Of a stretch of DNA of 64,000 nt, positions 63,120-64,000 are shown piece after piece. The notes beneath the pieces are model-generated. The model saw only the letters and a program-made list of their open reading frames with translations, searched no databases and was not told where the DNA came from. Source of the stretch: Aporrectodea caliginosa (Eukaryota > Annelida > Clitellata > Crassiclitellata > Lumbricidae). The first letter of the stretch is position 1, and each line of letters begins with the position of its first letter. Location of the stretch: assembly GCA_020284085.1 (NCBI GenBank), contig JACEVL010000677.1, forward strand, positions 1-64,000, given 5' to 3'. The translations under genes were made by a program, and so were the position numbers.

Positions 63120-63540
63120 TAATTACTCCTTGTCATCACCATCATCATCATCATCACCCCACCATTATTCCCACCTCCTCCTCCTCCTCCTCCCTCCTCC
63201 TCCTCCTCCTCCTCCTCCTCCTCCTCCTCCTCCTCCTCCTCCTCCTCCTCCTCCTCCTCCTCCTCCTCCTCCTCCTCCTCCTCCTCCTCCTCCTCCTCCT
63301 CCTCCTCTAAAATATCGTTCATCATCATCACAATCACCGTCAGCTTTAACCACCATTGAGTCACTCACTGGTGTTTGGACAATCCGGTCTGACGTCACCG
63401 ATTACGTGAACTTGACGACATGACGGCGTCACCATCGTCTGCTGTGTGACGCTGCCTGTGGCGCCTTGACTTGAGATAGGTTAGACACGGATCAGATATT
63501 GTCAGTCAACGCGTAGATCATAGATGACGAAGAAAAGGTC
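63120..63540 (+). repeat. Direct copy of 11640-11910
   Basis: Same order of blocks: pyrimidine tract, CAATCACCGTCAGCTTTA, a GACGTCACCGAT block, CACGGATCAGATATTG. Confidence 0.75.
63170..63308. repeat. (CCT)n pyrimidine tract
   Basis: About 45 CCT units. Confidence 0.97.
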
Positions 63541-63561
63541 CTAATAACAAAATTAATATTT

Positions 63562-63599
63562 AGACACCTTTAAAAAGCATGCACTAGAGGCTATTTATT
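63562..63599 (+). promoter_or_regulatory. PSE-TATA-like module
   Basis: Box AGACACCTTTAAAAAG; TATTTATT starts at 63592. Confidence 0.5.
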
Positions 63600-63653
63600 T
63601 ATCACGCGTTAAATGGCAGTATGTGTGTGTCTCCTTTTCCGAAAAGAAATGTA

Positions 63654-63694
63654 ACGTTGACGTTAACGGTAGACGGAAGATATCGCTTAACAAT
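63654..63694 (+). ncRNA. Type-A hairpin, worn
   Basis: TGACGT, TAACGG, a loop and ATATCG, then CTTAACAATAAC. Confidence 0.4.
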
Positions 63695-63870
63695 AACGAA
63701 TTAGTATTCAATATTGTTAATTGCAATGACGATTAGGGTTAGTATTAAACATTACTACCCACGCACGGTCAGCAAATGTGAGTTGGCTAATACATAATAA
63801 CGAACACTCAGGTATGGTAATAAAAGGAGTCTCTGTGTGGGGTGGAATGGAATGAGTGGGATGGGTGAAT

Positions 63871-64000
63871 GTGTGTATTGTATTGTATTGTATTTGAACA
63901 CTTGTTATAGCGCCCCAACCAGATTTCCCATTCAGAGGCGCTCCCGACTACTGCGCGAACGCTGACTCGGAGTTTCACGCCGAAGCTCATGAGCAATTGC
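63871..64000 (-). repeat. SINE-III, cut by the window end
   Basis: ATACA tail, GGCGCTATAACAAGTG and GGAGCGCCTCTGAATGG on the minus strand. It lies at the same site as the copy at 12309. Confidence 0.75.

Overview
The window reads as animal genomic DNA with almost no coding sequence. The only host exon recognised is at 13295-13492: the last exon of an aquaporin, with a splice acceptor, a conserved sixth-helix sequence and a stop. The exon is GC-rich in third codon positions, while its surroundings are AT-rich and full of microsatellites. The style of the aquaporin tail, the tRNA-derived SINEs and the LINE tails suggest an invertebrate, perhaps a mollusc or another lophotrochozoan; the phylum is an inference.

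Layout. 0-12 kb: a mosaic of small repeats (twister-like elements, snRNA-type promoters, SINEs, long GT arrays). 13.3 kb: the aquaporin exon. 14-27 kb: the same mosaic with 5'-truncated LINEs, one of them inserted inside a twister-like element. 28-37 kb: largely inverted, rearranged copies of 0.8-12.2 kb, plus an unclassified 950-bp insertion and a small MITE. 37130-44742: a 7.6-kb satellite of about 160 copies of a 47-bp unit. 44743-45350: again an inverted copy of 0.8-1.9 kb. 46-64 kb: mosaic with a hAT-type MITE, an endonuclease-domain LINE fragment and several minisatellites. 63-64 kb repeats 11.5-12.5 kb.

Two small-RNA-like systems dominate. (1) About 20 copies of a 105-130-bp element whose 5' part fits the twister self-cleaving ribozyme fold (covarying P2, P3 and P4 stems) and whose 3' part is a hairpin followed by GTTAAAC. 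Three insertions have 11-14-bp target-site duplications, and their 5' ends fall at or next to the position where a twister would cut. (2) About 78 promoter-like modules: a 16-bp box close to AGACACCTTTAAAACG with a TATA box starting almost always exactly 30 bp after the start of the box, the layout of a PSE-TATA (snRNA/U6-type) promoter. Many face a short RNA-like segment that ends in the same kind of hairpin plus GTTAAAC. Stem pairs change together between copies, so the hairpin appears to have been kept as RNA. I infer a family of small mobile RNAs sharing one 3' hairpin but carrying different 5' heads.

Many copies arose by segmental duplication rather than independent insertion, since nested insertions recur at identical internal sites. 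Nothing here shows that any copy is transcribed or active today.
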